Source: Coriaria nepalensis (Eukaryota > Streptophyta > Magnoliopsida > Cucurbitales > Coriariaceae). Taken from it: 64,000 bases of DNA. The stretch lies in the NCBI GenBank assembly GCA_027186245.1, contig CP114493.1, forward strand, positions 3,169,501 through 3,233,500. Direction: 5' to 3'. A program made the position numbers and the translations under genes. The notes under the pieces are model-generated. The model was not told the origin of the DNA. It made no database searches and was given only the letters and a program-made list of their open reading frames with translations. Positions 37,426 through 48,535 of this stretch are shown in pieces (positions within the stretch are counted from its first letter, which is position 1; each line of letters opens with the position of its first letter).

Positions 37426-38040
37426 CTACGAAAAAAGTAGAATCACTCGGTTGGAGATGAAATTGTGGGTGGCCCCACTATCAATAAGAACCACTACGCT
37501 CTGCCCCCCAATTTCCCCTTTTAGCTTCATGGTGTGGTAGGGAGTAAATCCGACCACCAAGTTAAGCGACACTTCCGCCAAGTCTAGGTGGTGATGCACC
37601 GAATCCTCCTCCTTGTCCTCATCGCAATGAAAACACAACCCCTTAGCTCTTTTATTCGCCAACTCAGTCTCCATCAACCTCTTGAAACTCCCCTTCAGGC
37701 GATTTTCGGCTCTCCTCTCTCCTAAAGCCTCCTTACAAAAGGTGACGGTTTGAGTCCGAGCATTATAGTTCCCGGAATAGCCTTTTGTAACCATACTGCC
37801 AGTGCTATTTTTTGCTGCTTTTTTGGCATTTTTCTTCTCCTCCACTTGTAATGCCAAGGCCATGTACTCCCCAAGTCCTTGCGGCCGAAGCAACCTCAAA
37901 GCGGCCTAAATTTCCGGCTTCAACCCTTTGAGAAAATTTCCCTCTAAGACCTCCAGCTTCAACTCTTTGAGAAAATTTCCCTCCAAGACCTCCGGAGAGA
38001 CACCCGTTAATGGGCCTAGAACTGACGGATATGGGCATTG
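37426..38040 (-). pseudogene. Inverted gag C-terminus and protease N-terminus of the gypsy element
   Basis: On the minus strand: MALALQVEEKKNAKKA, then LMETELANKRAKGLCFHCDE (first half of a gag zinc knuckle), and after a linker VVVLIDSGATHNFISNRV, the aspartic-protease motif (DSGATHNF). All other pol domains are on +, and the C-terminal part of the protease (DLSSSDVILGMKWL) begins at about 38084 on +. So a segment of about 0.6 kb was inverted in place, with breakpoints near 37425-37440 and 38040-38055, the left one inside the protease. A duplicated phrase (GxLRGKFSQRVEAG) appears twice at 37905-38010. The N-terminal gag is missing. Confidence 0.85.
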
Positions 38041-38047
38041 ACGACTA

Positions 38048-39820
38048 GTGATGCAAGGGTTGGAAGTCATTGACGACTTCTTGCCTTTAGACCTGAGCAG
38101 TTCGGATGTGATTCTGGGAATGAAATGGTTGAGTTCGATGGGCGAAATGACAGTGAACTGGAAGCTATTAAAGATGAAGTTTCGAAGCAGGGGGAAGACC
38201 GTGAGGCTAGAAGGGGATCCGAGTTTGTGTAAGACTCTAGTAGCCTTGAAAACGATACTGCAAACTATTGAGCGCGAAGGACAAGGGTTCCTTATCGAGG
38301 TGAATCCGTAGATTGGTGGGGATCCGAAAGTGGGCAACGAGGTTGAAAAGGTTGTGGACATATTTGGCGATGTTTTTAGGATGCCCGAAGGGCTGCCCCC
38401 AAAAAGGGATCACGGGCATGCTATAGTGTTGAAAGAAGGGGTTTCACCAATTAGTGTGCGGCCTTATCATTACCCGCAGGCGCAGAAGGATGGGATCGAG
38501 AGATTGGTGCACAAAATGTTAGAAGCTGGCATTATACAACTTAGTATGAGCCCATTCTCTAGCCCAGTTTTGTTGGTTAAGAAGAAAGACGGAAGTTGGC
38601 AATTTTGTGTGGATTACCGAGCCTTGAACAAGAGGATCGTACTGGATAAATTTCATATTCCAGTCATTGATGAACTATTGGATAAGTTACATGGAGCTAG
38701 CGTATTCCCCAAATTAGATTTGAAATCCCCCGATTACAAATTTGAATGCGGCGGGAAGATGCGGCCAAGACCGCTTTTCGAACTCACGCGAGACATTATG
38801 AGTTCCTCGTGATGCCTTTTGGCCTTACCAATGCCCCGGCAACGTTTCAATCACTCATGAACAAGGTATTTCAGCCATACTTGAGAAAGCTTGTGCTCGT
38901 CTTCTTTGACGACATCTTGATTTATAGTCATTCTACCAAGGAGCATTTGGACCATTTGGCGGTCGTGTTGACGGAACAACGGGGTCAACGCGAAGAAGTG
39001 TACATTCGGGCAACCTAGTGTTGAGTATTTGGGTCACATTAATTCGGATGAGGGGGTTTTAACGGATCGAGCCAAAGTTGCAAAAATGTTAGATTGGCCG
39101 ACACCGAAGACACTAAAGGAGTTGAGGGGATTTTTGGGTTTGACCGGATATTATCAGAAATTCGTCAAGGGGTATGGCACGATAGCGTGGTCATTAACGG
39201 ATCAACTAAAAAAAGATAATTTCCGTTGTGGCGAATTGGCAACTGAGGCTTTCGAAGAATTAAAGCGAGCAATGGCTAGTGTTCCAGTTCTCGCATTGCC
39301 GTACTTCACAGCGACTTTCGTCATGGAAACTGATGCCTCCGACTATGGATTAGGGGCTGTCCTTATGCAAAATCAGCAATCGATAGCATATTTCAGTCAG
39401 GTTTTGACAGCGTGCGCCCGCCTTCAGTCTGTTGAACGTGAGCTCATGGCTATTGTGTTCGCGGTCCAAAAATGGAGACCGTATCTGTTGGGATGGAGGT
39501 TTGTAATCCGCACAGATCAGAGAAGCTTGAAGTACCTATTGGAACAGCGCATGGTTGCTGAGGATCATCAACGATGGCTGTCCAAACTATTAGGCTATGA
39601 TTTTGAGATACAATATCATCTGGGACTGGACAATAAGGCTGCAAATGCGCTGTCCAGGCGTGTAGATGGACCCAACTTAGAGGCAATATCAATTTCTCGG
39701 CTATTAGATGTCATGGACCTTAAATCGAAAGCGACGGCGGATTCTGAGTTGAACAAGATTAGAGAGGTGGTTCAACGGGGCGATGATGGGTATCCTGACT
39801 ACACAGTTGTGGGGGGGTAG
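38048..39820 (+). pseudogene. Gypsy protease end, reverse transcriptase and RNase H, broken
   Basis: The protease end DLSSSDVILGMKWLSSMGEM is followed by RT with [53 protein letters not shown] and [14 protein letters not shown]. Then come [33 protein letters not shown] and the catalytic box [11 protein letters not shown]. RNase H reads LPYFTATFVMETDASDYGLG...IAYFSQVL...ERELMAIVFAVQKWRPYL, then FVIRTDQRSLKYLL and NKAANALSRR. A stop after EVNP (38311), a frame change with a small deletion near 38735 and another near 39010-39028 break it. Confidence 0.93.
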
Positions 39821-41065
39821 CTTCGTTACCAAGGGCGCATAGTGATTCTGAAATCGTCGGTGCACATACCGCGAATGTTACACGAGTTCCATGGTAGTGC
39901 ACTCGGGATTATTAAAAACTTATAAGAGCTTAGCGGCGGAATTGTATTGGGTGTGTATGAAGAAAGATGTGGAGCGTTTCGTGGCACGTTATTAAGTTTT
40001 CCAATGAAACAAGTATGCGGCTATGTCCCCGGCAGGATTATTCCAACCTCTACCCCAAAAGGTATGGGAGGAAGTGAGTATGGACTTTATTGACGGGTTA
40101 CCGAGATCGGAAAGCTATACCGTCATTTTGGTGGTAGTTGATTGTCTTAGCAAGTATGCACATTTTGTGCTGCTTAGGCACCCGTACACAGCTTTGATCG
40201 TAGCCATGGCTTTCATGAGAGACGTCGTTCGCCTACAAGGGGTGGCGGAGGCCATTGTGTCCGATCGCGACAAAGTCTTTTTGAGCCAATTTTGGAAGGA
40301 ACTATTTTGGTTACAAGGGACGGCGTTGAAGCGGAGTTCCGACTATCACCCCCAAACGAATGGTCAGACCAAAGTGGTTAATCGCTGTTTGGAGACGTAC
40401 TTGCGGTGTTTCGTGTCGGATACCCCTCGACTTTAGGCTAAGTGGTTGGCATGGGCCGAGTATTGGTACAACACATCCTTTCACACGGCCTCGTAGACCA
40501 CTCCATTCCGCATCCTTTACGGGCGAGATCCGCCTCCATTGATCCGTTATGGACGTAGCACCACCTTGGTCTCACAGGTGGAGCAATATTTAGAGGCGAG
40601 GGATGATGATTTAGAGGAGTTAAAGGGGCACTTAGCGAAGGCTCAACAACAAATGAAATTGGAGGCCGATAAGCATCGATGGAGGTTCATTTTGGAGTGG
40701 GAGATTGGGTTTTCTTGAAGCTTCGGCCATACCGGTAGAAAACCATAGCGAGGAGGCGAAATGAGAAATTATCAGCACGCTAATTCGGGCCTTATGAAGT
40801 GGCTGCGCGGATCGGGGCAGTAGCCTATCGGCTTGCATTACCGACCACGGCAGCGATTCATCCGGTTTTCCATGTATCTCAACTCAGCAAGGCAATTGGA
40901 ACTCACGTGGCCTCTCCACCACTACCACTGAATTTGACAACAGATATGGAGGTGTTGTTGGAACCGGATGAGCTATGTGGGGTTAGGCAAGAGGCGTTGG
41001 GACCGAAGGCTCCATTGGATGTACAGATTAAGTGGAAGGATATGCCACTCCACGATGCCACATGA
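39821..41065 (+). pseudogene. Gypsy integrase and C-terminal tail, broken
   Basis: The integrase core is [62 protein letters not shown] and [20 protein letters not shown], with the catalytic D, D and the later glutamate position near NGQTKVVNR (a lysine or valine stands where Glu is expected). Stops occur at 39818, 40434 and 40492, and frame changes follow. 40799-41065 reads AYRLALPTTAAIHPVFHVSQ...VQIKWKDMP, the integrase C-terminus before a chromodomain. Confidence 0.9.
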
Positions 41066-41128
41066 GAAACATACTCTTCCATCACACAACAGTTTTCGAA
41101 TTTTCACTTTGAGGACAAGGTGTCTCAT

Positions 41129-41142
41129 TGGGAGGGGAGTAA
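41129..41142 (+). other. Polypurine tract of the gypsy element
   Basis: GGGAGGGGAGTAA immediately before the 3' LTR. Confidence 0.8.
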
Positions 41143-41427
41143 TGTTAGACTCTCAATTATTAAGACTTATGTTAGGCGGAATAGAACCTAATATAATCAT
41201 TATTATTATATTATAGTTATTATTATTAGTGAGGGCTATTTTAGTAATTAGTAATTAATAGGTCAATTAGTAGTTCTTGATTAGGGTTAGGTCATTGGGA
41301 ATTTGGAGAATAAGAACTCTTAGGAGAGACGGTCTACCTCTCGGATTGTAGGCCAACTTATGTTATTTTTCTTGATCGCATAATAAGAATTAACCCTAAT
41401 TCTATAATTCTAGATTGAGTCCTATAA
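41143..41427 (+). repeat. 3' LTR of the gypsy element
   Basis: Starts TGTTAGACTCTCAATT and ends CCTATAA; the terminal CA has become AA. It is 285 bp and aligns end to end with the 5' LTR. Confidence 0.95.
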
Positions 41428-41432
41428 GAAGA
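41428..41432. repeat. Target-site duplication GAAGA, right
   Basis: Identical to 37104-37108. Confidence 0.9.
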
Positions 41433-44400
41433 CTCCACATGATCAAATAACAAAGGTTGTAGATGGAAGATCTAGAAGGACCAGTCCCAATTTCAAACCA
41501 TCAGCTTCATGCATGTTCAGAAAAATGATAACAAATAAAATGAGAGGGTAAATGTGATGCCGTCAGGTTCTGTAGTTCCAAGTTTCATGACCTGTTCAAT
41601 ATCTTAAGAAAGTGAGGAACGAAGAACCAGAGAGAAGTAAAGAGATAAATATCCAAATCCAAGGGTTTTGGTAAAGAGAAACTTCGAGGATGGTGGCCTT
41701 CTAGAATCTAGATAAGTTTCACCACAAAATACAGCAGAAAGAGATAGATGAAGAGCAAATAGATCCATTACTAAAGAGCTGACCAAATGGACTAAAGAGC
41801 TGTCTCAGATCTTTCTTTGTTGCCACAAAAGCAACATTTTGCACAAGTAATTTTGTCGAGCTCTTATTCTTGTCAACCTTTTTCAGAACCCGATCATCTT
41901 TCTTGGCTTGACAAAGTTGCAAAATAAGAGCATGCCCATCCAGCACCGTCCCCTGAAGAGTAAAAATATAGAAAAAAGTTCATGAATCCCCAGTAAGCAA
42001 TGAAATAGAAACTTTCTAGAATTGCATGCAAGTATGCAACCAACCTGCAAATCAGTAACAACATTTGTGGCTGTCTCCACAGAATCAAACTCTACAAATC
42101 CAAAACCCATTTCATTGCTTCTCCACATTCTTTCCATTTTTCAAATGCTTCTTCACCTACATTTCAATAAAACAGAAAAGCAATTAAACAAAGCATGATG
42201 AACCAGACTATTGCACAGGAACAGTAGCTTCTAGATAATTACCCTGACACTTAATATTCTTCCTCCTTTCATGTGTTAGCTAAAATGCATTGTCACAGTG
42301 TCCTCTGTTGTTTTAAAATTGAGGTTCTTGACAAAAAGAGATCGAGGCTGAAGCAGATGGAAAATTAAAGCATCAGAACAAAGCTAATTTACAGATATCA
42401 ACATGGAAATTAAAGAAAAGAGGAGTGCTTATATGCAAAGCCGAATTACCAGTGGTAAATTACAATAGTACTGATCTCATGATTACACAATTTCTAACCA
42501 CCTAAGCAATTTCTGCTGCTTATTTAGTTCTTTGCCTATTCATATTGACATATGACGAAAATAACTAGTATGATGAGTTTCATCTATAAAGCAATATAGT
42601 CTTTTAAAATAAATAAATAAAAAGAATCCCTGTAGAAAACAAATCAAAATGTAGATAAAATCCCATCTTACAATCTTTTTAATTTTTTCTTTTAGAAACA
42701 CAACAAGAATGTGAGTCATCATAACCAAAATATGCTTTCTTTGTAGGTATTTTCTTAGTCTCCTAAATTTAAGATTTAACTATTTACCTTAGACTCTGGT
42801 AACGAGGTCACACATGTATAGTTTTTCAACTTAATAGCCGTGACTGCCTCATGCTGCTTAGTTTGAAACATTCAAAGCTTTATATTTTTCATATTAATTA
42901 TCCTACTTCATATTTGTGTAGCATTATTCAATATCCTAATACTACAAAAAAAGCATGAAAAATAAGAAACAACAAACGAAAAGGCTTCCTGCCCAGCAAC
43001 AAATAAACATATTTATTTCCCCACAACAAGGATTTCCTACTACATGCCGAACACCATCTTGCTATCCACAATTTGTTCAAATATCTTCCGTGCCACCAGA
43101 TTTTACAACACCTAGGAAGGACACAGAGGATACAACATACATATATGATCTAATTGATGCATAGCATGAGGATAATTAGAAGGCATGGATAGCATGCATG
43201 TATATAATTCAAACCTCAACTCGGTCTAGATCAACACCGACATCAAATATCTCTTCCAGTGTCTGCTCTAATACCACCATCTTTGCATCTTCTTCACCAA
43301 CAACTGCATTGCGTTTTCCACTCCTGCTATCAAAGCTTGAGCTTTGACTAAGAACATTGACTGGAGCCCATTCCAAATACAGTGGACCACCCCTGTATTA
43401 ACAGTGTAGAGAATATAACATATGTAGAAACGCCTCAGACTTGGAATGTTTTGAGATATACATGTTTTATGACACATTAGTGTGAGTGATTGAAATAAAA
43501 TCACTTGTATTTAAATAAAGGGAAAGAAAGAAAACCACCTCGATGTAGCCCTATTTTTCTCATTTTTCCTTTTTTATGACAGCCTGATACCATACACGCT
43601 TCATATAGCACCTCTTTCTCGGTATTAGATAATAAACATGCCTCAATGGTTCTAGCATATGCCTATATCCCCTCTCTTTTTGGCTATAAACAGATAAATA
43701 TCATTAAGTCGGGAAGTCATAGCACTTCTATTTCGGTATTAGATAACTGATACAGTTCAAACATACTCCTAGATTACTTATCAATACACAGTGAGATCAT
43801 TTTATCTATAACAGATTCAATTAAGCAGTCCTAGGACCATCAATATAAACACTTGAAGAATTTCGATCTTTAATGAAATTTGAAACATTTAACGAACATC
43901 TGACATAAGACACAAAAGATCTGACATAAACCCACCTGCATATATATCTACTAACCAAAGATCTTTACTTTAAAACAATTGAAAAATTATGTTTTCAAGA
44001 ATTTAGAATTTCAAGAATATGATTGACATAAGGCTTTTCTCTGGAGTTTGCACAAAATTCCAAAATGGATGGGACAAACCAAATTTAGCAACTGATTTTT
44101 CAATCAATTAGATACTGAATGACAGAACAACTAATCTAGCAGTTTACAGAAAAACAAACTTATTATAGGAGATGCACCCAAAGACTCTCGAGCATTCCCA
44201 AGAAACAAACTGAGATTGAACTTACAGATATTGCCTGTACGCTAAACCTTCAAATGCAGCACATGCTTCAGATGGTTCCAAAAACACGACCTGACATAAA
44301 ACCAATAAGGAAATAAAACCAATAAACATATACTCTAACGGCTTTGAAACAGTTTCAACCGATTCCATATATTATAATTACTACTCTTCCACTTCTGGAT

Positions 44401-45697
44401 TGAAAAAGCCCAAATGATGGAGAATGTGCAGCAGGAAAATCTCAAAATTTACATAAGGGGATATTTGATGGTGAATAGAACCCATGAACAGTACATAATC
44501 TTTTCTATGACATTCCAGGTTTATTTTTATAATGCATTCACAGTACCAGTAAATTGGTATAAAGGAGCACTAGAAGTTTCCTACTTAATGACTGAGTCAC
44601 AAAACTCCTAAAGAAAAAAATTACCATTTTCTTTGTCTCTAATGGTATTGAAGCAATATAATCATATATAAAACTTTTCGTTTTAGTACATAATAGCACC
44701 TCACTTTCAAAAGTATTAACTTCCAGTTAACATACTTTGGCATCATAATCACATATCATGGTCTATCGCAAAATTAAAAACCTGGGGGGCATCCCTATAG
44801 ACCGAGGTGCTGGGGGCACCCTATCGAGCCAAAACGCAGTTACCCAACGAGGGAGACCACGAATGCTTGCTGGTCAAACATTAGCGGCTAAGAAGATGAC
44901 TTATTTTCAACCAGAAGACAAAAATCAAGTCCCTAAGATGCATTGTAACAAACTTCTTAGGTATTTAAAGATTTCGCCAAGATCTCCAATCAAAGATAAT
45001 AAAGATAAAATGATCTACAATGAAAAAATAAAAATAAAAAACAAAGTGCAGCGAGAGAGAAACATACTTCTCGATATTCTATAATATAAGTCTAGAAATA
45101 AAAAAATAAAAAAAAAAGTGCAGCAAGAGAGAAACATACTTCTCGATATTCTATAATATAAAACTAGAAATTTATTCTATACTCTTAACAGAAAACTCTT
45201 GTTCAAATAAACAAGCCACTGAGACTCTGTGCGTAGTAGATTGAGTTAAAATAAATTACGTGATGGCCTATAACACCGGAGTACTCTTTAAAATTCAAAA
45301 AATAAAATAAAAAGGGAGACCTATAAACCCAGTGTCCATAGCACATATAGGGAATCCTGATTTGTGATTTCTTTCTCTCTCACCACAGCATCTCTCAAGA
45401 CCAAAAAAAGACTGTTAAAGCTATATATTGCAGCAAGACAAACTAGTAAACAACATGGATATAACATAATATCATTTACTGAGCACTCTCCTAATGGAAA
45501 AGCACATAGCTGTCCCTTCATAAAACACAAGAGTTCTTCTTATATTCAAGTACACTTTTGACGACCTGTTGTTTAACAAAATGAATATATGTATAATTAT
45601 AATGACTTGCAAAGTTTTTTAATGACCTACCAACAATAAAATCCAAAGAGAAGAAGAGAAAATAGTGATGATGGTTACCAGAGCCAATGTCTTAGCC

Positions 45698-45720
45698 GGG
45701 GGGGGGGAGGGGGGGGGGGA
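45698..45720. repeat. G-tract (G10-A-G11-A) inside exon 8 of the MRD1-like locus
   Basis: On the coding strand this gives runs of 11 and 10 cytosines where the family has only ILPPTK. The frame of the following KTLAL is shifted from DKIILP. It may be a slippage expansion or an assembly error at a homopolymer. Confidence 0.9.
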
Positions 45721-48535
45721 GAATAATTTTATCCAAACTCCTGAGTTTCCCAAACATCTCAGCTAGACCAGATTCTGAAGAAGCATACGGCAAATTCTTT
45801 ACTAAGAGAATATGGTTACTTCTTTTCATATGTTCAGTTTTCCCAGTAGCCAACTCTTCCAAGGATTCCACATTAACTCCAGCAGTTGCAAAATCCTTTT
45901 TGGTCATTGCAAGTACTTGAGTTTCTCCCAAAGCCAGACGGACTGCAAGATTATCAGCTCCTCCATCAAGAAATTTACCCTTACTTACACATATATTCTA
46001 GCAATATTTTCAACAACCTACACATGCATAAAGGACAAAGAAAAAGTGAGATTGCACACAATCCACTCCATAAAATCGAAGCCCACAAAATCAAAGCAGG
46101 TACAAACTCTCATAACCTATTAAAATTAGTAAGACAACACATGGAAAAAAAAGTAAATATTGTTAACCGGAAATTCAGAAAGGAAATGAATAACGTTAGA
46201 ATATAAGCCTTTCTAGATTGGTCAATAATTAGGATCTCTGCAAAAGGTACATCATACTAAGCATTGTCAATGATGTTCCCAGACAAAACATACTGTATCA
46301 GGATGCATGAAAAAACTGTTCCATGCTCCTTTATCCCCACTGGCTTTAGCTGCTTTCCGGTCATCCTCCCTCTTTGGTTTGAAAGATTTTGAAGCTTGAC
46401 CTTTAGAATTGTAAGCCCTATTAAATTAGTAACATCTGAACATCATCCCAATGCAATTATCCAAGTAAGAAGACAGTAACTATAATCAGAACCATTAATG
46501 ACCCAAAACTGATAAGCTAAAACAAACAGCATACAGTAATTCATGCTTCCCAGAAGGATTCTTCTGTTGTGCCAATCTTCCTTGAAAACTTGAAACGTCC
46601 AACTCTTCTAGCGCCCTACATGTTACGAGAAAGTAAATCATATAGAAGTTTAATAATGGAAAGAGATGTTAAGATAAAATGGTTTATAACAATTTGAACC
46701 CAAATTAGATAATAATCGATAATAATAGGAATGACAGATAGATTTTTAACAAGGGGAAAGACTTGTGATCCATGGCCATCAAATAACATTAATTACCACA
46801 GATCACAGAACTAAAAAGGTAATATAGTCCACCAAACAGAATGATTCAAAAAGCACAAATATGCCTCCTGCGACTTTCAGTTTACTGGGGAAAACAAGTG
46901 ATGTCATTTTGAAAATTGATTGTAAATAGTTCCTTAGAAGAATGAAACTCAAAAATTGGTGTAACTAGTATAAATCATTCTCTTGTTGTCCCATTCTAAC
47001 ACTTCAATGCTAGAAAAGCATGAGTTGCAAAAATTCTGCAGTAGTATATCAATCACGACATCAACCAAATGAGATCAGAGAGAACTAAGATATATAATTA
47101 CTTTGTTGCACACATATAAAGGATGAAAGCAATTCCCTTAGACCGTTTTGTCTCTTTATCAACAAGAAGATGGACCTCTGAAACATTGCCGACCTTACTG
47201 AAGTACTCTTCCAGATCCTCCACACTGATAAAAAAATGGTTGTGGGGATTACAATGTACTACCTTAAACCTCTCGACCGATACTAAATTTTAAATGAAAA
47301 AGATAAAAAAAAAGGGTAAAATATAGTACAGAATAATAAATTGGAAACGGTTACTATGAAAGGGGATATAGGGAAGATTACATTGCTGTATACGGTAGAT
47401 TACGGACAAACATGCGACAAGCCTCAAGTCCTTTCTCCTTCGCACTTGGAAAGAGCTTCTCTACATTAAGTAGATTTGCATCAGGATCTTTGGAAGTAAC
47501 TTCCTCTTGAACATCATTGTGAACAAGTGCCTTTCCCTTTTGATCAGCGATTGGAGCTATGAACATATCATTTTCCCATAATCTTGACTTTTTCCGATAC
47601 TGTGTGACCTGAAGAAATTCTTGAAGCTTAGGGTCATCTTCTATAACATTCTTTCCCTCTACTTCAGACGCCTTAAGGCTTGAATCCTTCGCAGCTTCTT
47701 TTCCCTCCAGGTGCGGGGTATATTTGGATCCCCTACCTTCCGTGCAGTCTAAAATAAGGAAGAGATTTCCATTAAAGGTAACTCATGGGTCTCAAAGGTC
47801 CAATCAGACATTATGCTTGAAATTAATTTGGAAGCAAGAGAAGATTATATAGTTACTGCACTTTGGGTTCCTATTATTCTGTGCATGCCTGGATAAATTT
47901 TCTCTTTAACTATCGAACGGTAAAAAGGGCAAAGTACAAGATTTTAAACCATGTATTGAAACAGTTATTTGAACTTCTAACTGCAATGAATGGATAACAA
48001 AAAAAATAAGAGTTAAGCAAATTGAGAGAAAGAGCATCAGACATCGCAAGTAATCTGATAAGTATCAAGGCAAGATTTGTTGAAGTAGTTGATTGATTCA
48101 TCAGCGTCGTGTTCAGTGCGATAACCAATGAATCCATACTGCCTGCTCTTACCATCTCTGAATCGAAAGAGGAAAATCAGCAAAAGTAAATTAAAAACTC
48201 AGAATTTGGAGGAAAATAACTACAACAGAGCAAGAGGTATAGGAGTACCTGGTTCGCAAGATTCTGGTATCCGTAATTTCTCCTTTCAGAGAGAAAACCT
48301 CTCGAAAGCGATCTTCAGTCACATATTTGGGCAAGTTTTTCACACAAATCCTAGACCTGTACGCAAAATACTCTGAATCACTTCGTTTTCTTCTCATACT
48401 CGAAACTGCTTTCTCAAAGAACAAATCGAATTTTGGAGGGAGCCAAAGAAAAGGAGAGAAGAAAAAATAGTTAGTTACCTACTGCTGACGGCTTTGGTTC
48501 GGGGGCTCAGTAGATGGCTTTTTTTCCGTGGTCAT

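Larger units (their letters stand above)
37109..41427 (+). mobile_element. Ty3/gypsy LTR retrotransposon in the penultimate intron of the MRD1-like locus
   Basis: A 4.3-kb element with LTRs of 286 and 285 bp, a perfect 5-bp target duplication (GAAGA), a primer-binding site and a polypurine tract. Pol runs on +, opposite to the host locus, in the order protease end, RT, RNase H, integrase, as in Ty3/gypsy. The last residues (VFHVSQLSKA...VQIKWKDMP) are the integrase C-terminus leading into a chromodomain-like tail, so it is likely a chromovirus. The gag-protease block is inverted. Stops and frameshifts break pol. The two LTRs differ at roughly two dozen sites (about 8%), mostly transitions, so the insertion is old. 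Confidence 0.95.
36383..48535 (-). pseudogene. MRD1: Unprocessed pseudogene of an MRD1/RBM19-type five-RRM protein
   Basis: MRD1/RBM19 proteins act in the nucleolus in pre-rRNA processing. Fifteen exons can be placed: 48535-48483, 48356-48249, 48157-48043, 47748-47382, 47224-47102, 46615-46535, 46417-46294, 46017-45679, 44290-44226, 43392-43215, 42347-42243, 42156-42045, 41952-41779, 36760-36629, 36529-36383. RRM1 is RICVKNLPKYVTEDRF, RRM2 RMFVRNLPYTA, RRM3 HILLVKNLPYASSE, RRM4 RSLFVKNLNFKTTE, RRM5 KLLVQNVAFVATKKDL with [14 protein letters not shown]. The C-terminus, GESLEELRARTAAQF to DSITE, is intact. Disabling changes are a frameshift in exon 4 after PNIPRTW, a 1-nt deletion giving TAA (45987-45985), a shifted frame at the C-tract in exon 8, a nonsense TAA at 42278-42276 in RRM4, one extra base in exon 12 (112 nt between phase-0 borders), and a lost donor after exon 13. 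Introns are kept, so it is not a retrocopy. The first exon is the least certain. Confidence 0.85.

Noticed and set aside
37805..38361. Frames on the minus strand opposite the gypsy pol start.
   Set aside because: 38361-37906 is the shadow of the plus-strand protease/RT. Only the part below about 38040 has true coding character on the minus strand.
44758..45084. 108-codon open frame on + inside the MRD1-like locus.
   Set aside because: It lies in an intron region, is lysine-rich from AT-rich DNA and has no family resemblance.
45364..46206. Overlapping plus-strand frames opposite exon 8 of the MRD1-like locus.
   Set aside because: They are shadows of the minus-strand RRM3 exon, which has clear family motifs.
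36383..48535. The MRD1-like locus as a functional gene with unusual exon borders.
   Set aside because: At least one in-frame nonsense codon (42278-42276) and a 1-nt deletion with an immediate stop cannot be avoided by any GT...AG border I could find.
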